Assembly: GCA_019038735.1 (NCBI GenBank)
Contig: JAHOYW010000040.1
Location: forward strand, 1 to 9,233
Reading direction: 5' to 3'
Source: Victivallales bacterium
GTDB lineage: Bacteria > Verrucomicrobiota > Lentisphaeria > Victivallales > Victivallaceae
DNA: 9,233 nucleotides
Below the pieces are notes generated by a model. The model had not been told where the DNA came from, did no database searches, and worked only from the letters and a program-made list of their open reading frames with translations. The position numbers and the translations under genes are program-made. Shown piece after piece: positions 6,969 to 9,233 of this stretch (positions within the stretch are counted from its first letter, which is position 1; every line of letters starts with the position of its first letter).

Positions 6969-7130
6969 AAAATGAATATCCAATATCCAATATCCAAGGA
7001 TAAAGGAAAAAACACGAGCAAACATAATCAAAATCTCTAACAATCTTCCTCATATAAAAATTAAAAACATATATGTTCACAAATAGCAAGGAGCGATAAC
7101 AACGCTACCCTCACTTGGATATTCATTTTT
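6968..7130. repeat. Inverted-repeat element with 16-base ends, downstream of rodA
   Basis: AAAAATGAATATCCAA at 6968-6983 recurs as an exact reverse complement at 7115-7130, enclosing 131 bases with no supportable gene. The left arm overlaps the last base of the rodA stop codon. The arrangement resembles a small MITE-like unit or the remnant of an insertion; AT-rich short repeats containing TGAATATCCAA are familiar, from memory, as intergenic repeats in several bacterial groups. No clear target-site duplication is seen. The span could also fold as a long-range stem in RNA. Confidence 0.5.
6975..6995. repeat. Three perfect tandem copies of AATATCC
   Basis: AATATCC occurs at 6975-6981, 6982-6988 and 6989-6995, followed by AAGGA. 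Only one copy is present (inverted) in the right arm of the surrounding inverted repeat, so the array appears to have expanded on the left side only. Confidence 0.85.
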
Positions 7131-7147
7131 ATTTGATTAATAAAGAT

Positions 7148-7180
7148 AAAAAAAGCAGAACTGAGAAATCCTGTTTTTTT
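7148..7180. terminator. Weak bidirectional terminator between rodA and leuD
   Basis: A seven-A run (7148-7154) plus G-CAG faces CTG (7171-7173) plus a seven-T run (7174-7180), so the span can fold with A-tract pairing T-tract. Either strand gives a short CAG/CTG stem followed by a U run. It sits between the convergent rodA and leuD genes, where a shared terminator is expected. The GC part of the stem is only 3 pairs, so strength is doubtful. Confidence 0.4.
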
Positions 7181-7198
7181 GTGATTTTAATTATTTGT

Positions 7199-7747
7199 TT
7201 ACTTTTTAGCAATCATACCTGAATTACGGGCGTAATCAAAAATACCACCAGCTTCGATAACTGCTTTGACAGCACCTAAATCTTTGCTTGCGCAACTTTT
7301 GCCGCTGGCGACGATTTTAACAGTTTTGTTTGCGAGATCTATCTCGACTTCATCACCAGTTTTGATTTCATGATTTAATTCAGCTTCGATTTCTACTGGA
7401 TAAACTTCACCAGTCGCGATACAGTTACGGAAAAATATACGCGCGAAAGAATTAGCGATAACCGCTTGACAACCAGCCGCGCCAAGACTAATCGGAGCAT
7501 GTTCACGACTTGAGCCGCAGCCAAAGTTTTTTCCGCCGACAATGATTGAATATTCAGATTTCATGCCACCATCCGCCACATAAGGAGTGGTGTACTCGTC
7601 CGGCAAGCCGATCAGAGCATAGCTTCCGAGTTTTTCGTATTCTTCAGGAATTGTTGGAACCAGACTCAAGTATTGAGCTGGAATAATTTGATCGGTATCG
7701 ATATTGTCGCCGACAACAAATGCTTTACCCTTGATTATATTAGACAT
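7199..7747 (-). CDS. leuD: 3-isopropylmalate dehydratase, small subunit (plant-like)
   Basis: With LeuC it isomerises 2-isopropylmalate to 3-isopropylmalate in leucine synthesis. The 182 residues form the swivelling aconitase domain 4. GDNIDTDQIIPAQYL (13-27) and NFGCGSSREHAP (74-85, the substrate-loop block) are diagnostic, followed by ARIFFRN (102-108). It is longer than the roughly 163-residue archaeal-type LeuD because of a segment near 31-66 (EEYEKLGSYALIGLPDEY and following). To my recollection plant chloroplast small subunits carry the same segment, as well as the end IEAGGIFDYARNSGMI. AAAGGA with an 8-base spacer precedes the ATG at 7747. It starts 12 bases after leuC stops, so the two are one operon. 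A related hydro-lyase substrate such as citramalate cannot be excluded from sequence alone; leuA and leuB are not in the window. Confidence 0.95.
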   Translation of the reverse strand: MSNIIKGKAFVVGDNIDTDQIIPAQYLSLVPTIPEEYEKLGSYALIGLPDEYTTPYVADGGMKSEYSIIVGGKNFGCGSSREHAPISLGAAGCQAVIANSFARIFFRNCIATGEVYPVEIEAELNHEIKTGDEVEIDLANKTVKIVASGKSCASKDLGAVKAVIEAGGIFDYARNSGMIAKK

Positions 7748-7759
7748 AATTTTTTTCCT

Positions 7760-9061
7760 TTATTTAAGATATTCGCGCGGATCAGTCAGGCAGCCTGTGA
7801 TAGCGGACGCCGCGGCAGTATAAGGTGAAGCAAGAATTGTTTTAGAATCCTTTGACCCCATGCGACCGGGGAAGTTACGATTAGTCGTACTGACACAAAC
7901 TTCTCCGTTATTGCAGCGCCCGAAAGTATCAACTGGTCCGCCGAGACAGGCGGCGCACGATGGCAGTGAAGGCTCAATACAACCGGCTTCCACAAAGATT
8001 TCCGCTAGAGTTTTCCCGTCAATACTAACTTTATTCAAAGCATCAGCGACTTCTACTGTTGATGGAACAATATAAGTATCAATACTGACTTTTCTGCCTT
8101 TAAGCAATTCAGCCGCAAAAACAAAGTCAGTCAGTTTTCCGCCAGTACAAGAACCGATGTATGAACGGTCGAGTTTGACATCGCTCGCGGCGGAAACAGC
8201 TTTCATATTATCCGGTGAAAAGGGCAGAGCCACTACCGGAACAAATTCTTCAGCTTTATATTCGTAAACAGCTTGATAATCAGCGTCATCATCACTGAAA
8301 AAGCAGTTAAATGCTTTGTCTGTGCGGGAACGAACATACTCAATAGTTTTCGCGTCCGGGGCAATAATACCGTTTTTGCCACCGGCTTCGATAGCCATGT
8401 TGCAAATAGTCATACGTTCTTCAACGCTAAGTGCTTCAATAGCAGTTCCAGCAAATTCCATCGCACAATAAGTCGCGCCGTCAACACCGATATCGCCGAT
8501 TATTTTCAGGATGACATCTTTAGCGATGACGCCTTTCGGAAAAATTCCGTTGATGATAAATTTGATGGTCGGCGGAATTTTAATCAGCAGTTTGCCGGTA
8601 CCCATAACGAAACCAGCGTCAGTATTGCCAATTCCAGTCGCAAACATTCCCAAAGCACCATGCGTACAAGTATGAGAATCTGTACCGAAAAGCACTTCGC
8701 CAGGACGAATATGACCTTTTTCTGGGAGCGTTACATGACATACGCCCGAATAAGTTTCGTCCGCTGGATCATAGAAATATGGAAGTTTTTGCTCCTTTAC
8801 AAACTCACGCAAAGTATCAACATTACGATGACAGGCTTTATCTTCAGTAAAAATATAGTGATCAGGGATAATGACCACGCCTTCTTTGTCCCAAACTTTG
8901 GCATCATTGCCAAATTCCCGCTTAAATACCCCAATTGTTCCGGGACCACAAACATCATGCGTCATTAAAACATTGGCGTTAACCCAAATATTTTCACCTG
9001 GTTTAACTTTGTCTTTTCCAGCCGCATGAGCTAGAATTTTTTCGCTAATAGTCATCGCCAT
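7760..9061 (-). CDS. leuC: 3-isopropylmalate dehydratase, large subunit (plant-like short form)
   Basis: The catalytic iron-sulfur subunit of isopropylmalate isomerase. Its 433 residues match the short LeuC type (about 420) rather than the 466-residue E. coli type. The three cluster ligands are visible as Cys305 in GSCTGG and Cys369/Cys372 in SCAAC. Other aconitase-family marks are TDSHTCTHGALG (127-138), GNTDAG (145-150) and NRNFPGRMG (394-402); PGRMG rather than EGRQG marks the short subfamily. Stretches such as VLMTHDVCGP (31-40), FKREFG (46-51), VIIPDHYIF (63-71) and ASPYTAAASA (411-420) closely recall the plant enzyme. GGAG 10 bases upstream selects the ATG at 9061; the in-frame ATG two codons on is too far from it. 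It is the first gene of the leuC-leuD operon and converges with rodA. No leucine-rich leader peptide or T-box is apparent in the 172 bases upstream. Confidence 0.96.
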   Translation of the reverse strand: MAMTISEKILAHAAGKDKVKPGENIWVNANVLMTHDVCGPGTIGVFKREFGNDAKVWDKEGVVIIPDHYIFTEDKACHRNVDTLREFVKEQKLPYFYDPADETYSGVCHVTLPEKGHIRPGEVLFGTDSHTCTHGALGMFATGIGNTDAGFVMGTGKLLIKIPPTIKFIINGIFPKGVIAKDVILKIIGDIGVDGATYCAMEFAGTAIEALSVEERMTICNMAIEAGGKNGIIAPDAKTIEYVRSRTDKAFNCFFSDDDADYQAVYEYKAEEFVPVVALPFSPDNMKAVSAASDVKLDRSYIGSCTGGKLTDFVFAAELLKGRKVSIDTYIVPSTVEVADALNKVSIDGKTLAEIFVEAGCIEPSLPSCAACLGGPVDTFGRCNNGEVCVSTTNRNFPGRMGSKDSKTILASPYTAAASAITGCLTDPREYLK

Positions 9062-9110
9062 TATGGTTTATCTCCATTGAAGATTTTAAGTTTTAACAAG
9101 TCAAAAAACC

Positions 9111-9138
9111 AATATAGTGCGGAGTCAAGTATTTGCAA
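9111..9138 (-). promoter_or_regulatory. Probable leuCD promoter
   Basis: On the minus strand TTGCAA (9133-9138) and TATATT (9111-9116) are 16 bases apart. Transcription would begin near 9104 and give a leader of about 45 bases before the leuC ATG. A TTGACT lies between the two boxes, but it has no -10 at proper distance. Confidence 0.45.
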
Positions 9139-9233
9139 CAAAATGATTGAAAAAGTTTAAGATTAAGAAGCTTTAAAAAAAAATTACAATTATTTTGAAA
9201 TTTGAGGCTAAATTTTAGTACATTTATTTGTGC

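Noticed and set aside
6975..6995. CRISPR-like array
   Set aside because: The repeat unit is 7 bases with no spacers; it is a simple tandem repeat.
6904..7089. 61-codon minus-strand frame overlapping the end of rodA and the inverted repeat
   Set aside because: Composition is driven by AT-rich repeats; no ribosome site and no family resemblance.
8273..8968. 231-codon open frame on the plus strand
   Set aside because: Lies entirely antisense to leuC, has no ribosome site or recognisable family, and its translation has the ragged composition of a shadow frame.
9062..9233. Leucine attenuator or T-box upstream of leuC
   Set aside because: No leucine-rich short peptide, T-box-like motif or strong terminator hairpin could be seen on the minus strand.
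1..9233. A new defence or mobile system
   Set aside because: All genes fall in known metabolic or envelope families, and no nuclease, integrase, toxin or reverse transcriptase motifs are present.

Overview
The window is moderately AT-rich bacterial chromosome carrying housekeeping biosynthesis and cell-envelope genes in four transcription units. All reading frames are intact and no phage, plasmid, CRISPR or defence genes are visible. The gene styles fit a PVC-group bacterium (Lentisphaerae/Verrucomicrobia-like): a plant-type isopropylmalate isomerase pair, a RodA with an unusual loop and a PurA of ordinary bacterial type. This placement rests on remembered family resemblance and is tentative.

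Left block, minus strand (1-1974): tyrA (prephenate/arogenate dehydrogenase), a YlmA/ModF-like ABC ATPase and the N-terminal part of aroE (shikimate dehydrogenase, running off the left edge). They are packed with gaps of 9 and 14 bases and read as one operon. Two steps of aromatic amino-acid synthesis thus flank an ATPase that has no membrane partner in view.

Divergently, on the plus strand, a 485-residue class III (CaiB/BaiF) CoA-transferase stands alone (2131-3588). It has a strong Shine-Dalgarno and a good sigma70-type promoter embedded in an imperfect 40-base dyad that may be an operator. The next unit (3713-6968) is purA, a family 2 glycosyltransferase and rodA. The glycosyltransferase overlaps the end of purA and rodA follows after 9 bases, which links AMP synthesis to cell-wall/envelope functions by position.

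After rodA comes a 230-base intergenic stretch. It holds three 7-base tandem repeats, a 16-base inverted repeat enclosing 131 bases (a possible small mobile-element remnant), and a bidirectional terminator-like element. Converging on it from the right is the minus-strand leuC-leuD operon (7199-9061), with a plausible promoter at 9111-9138. Both LeuCD subunits resemble the plant chloroplast enzyme more than E. coli LeuCD.

I see no clearly new biological system. The points most worth a second look are the ABC ATPase inside the aromatic operon with a non-canonical H-loop, the rearranged CoA-transferase with its dyad promoter, the inverted-repeat element, and the plant-like isomerase.
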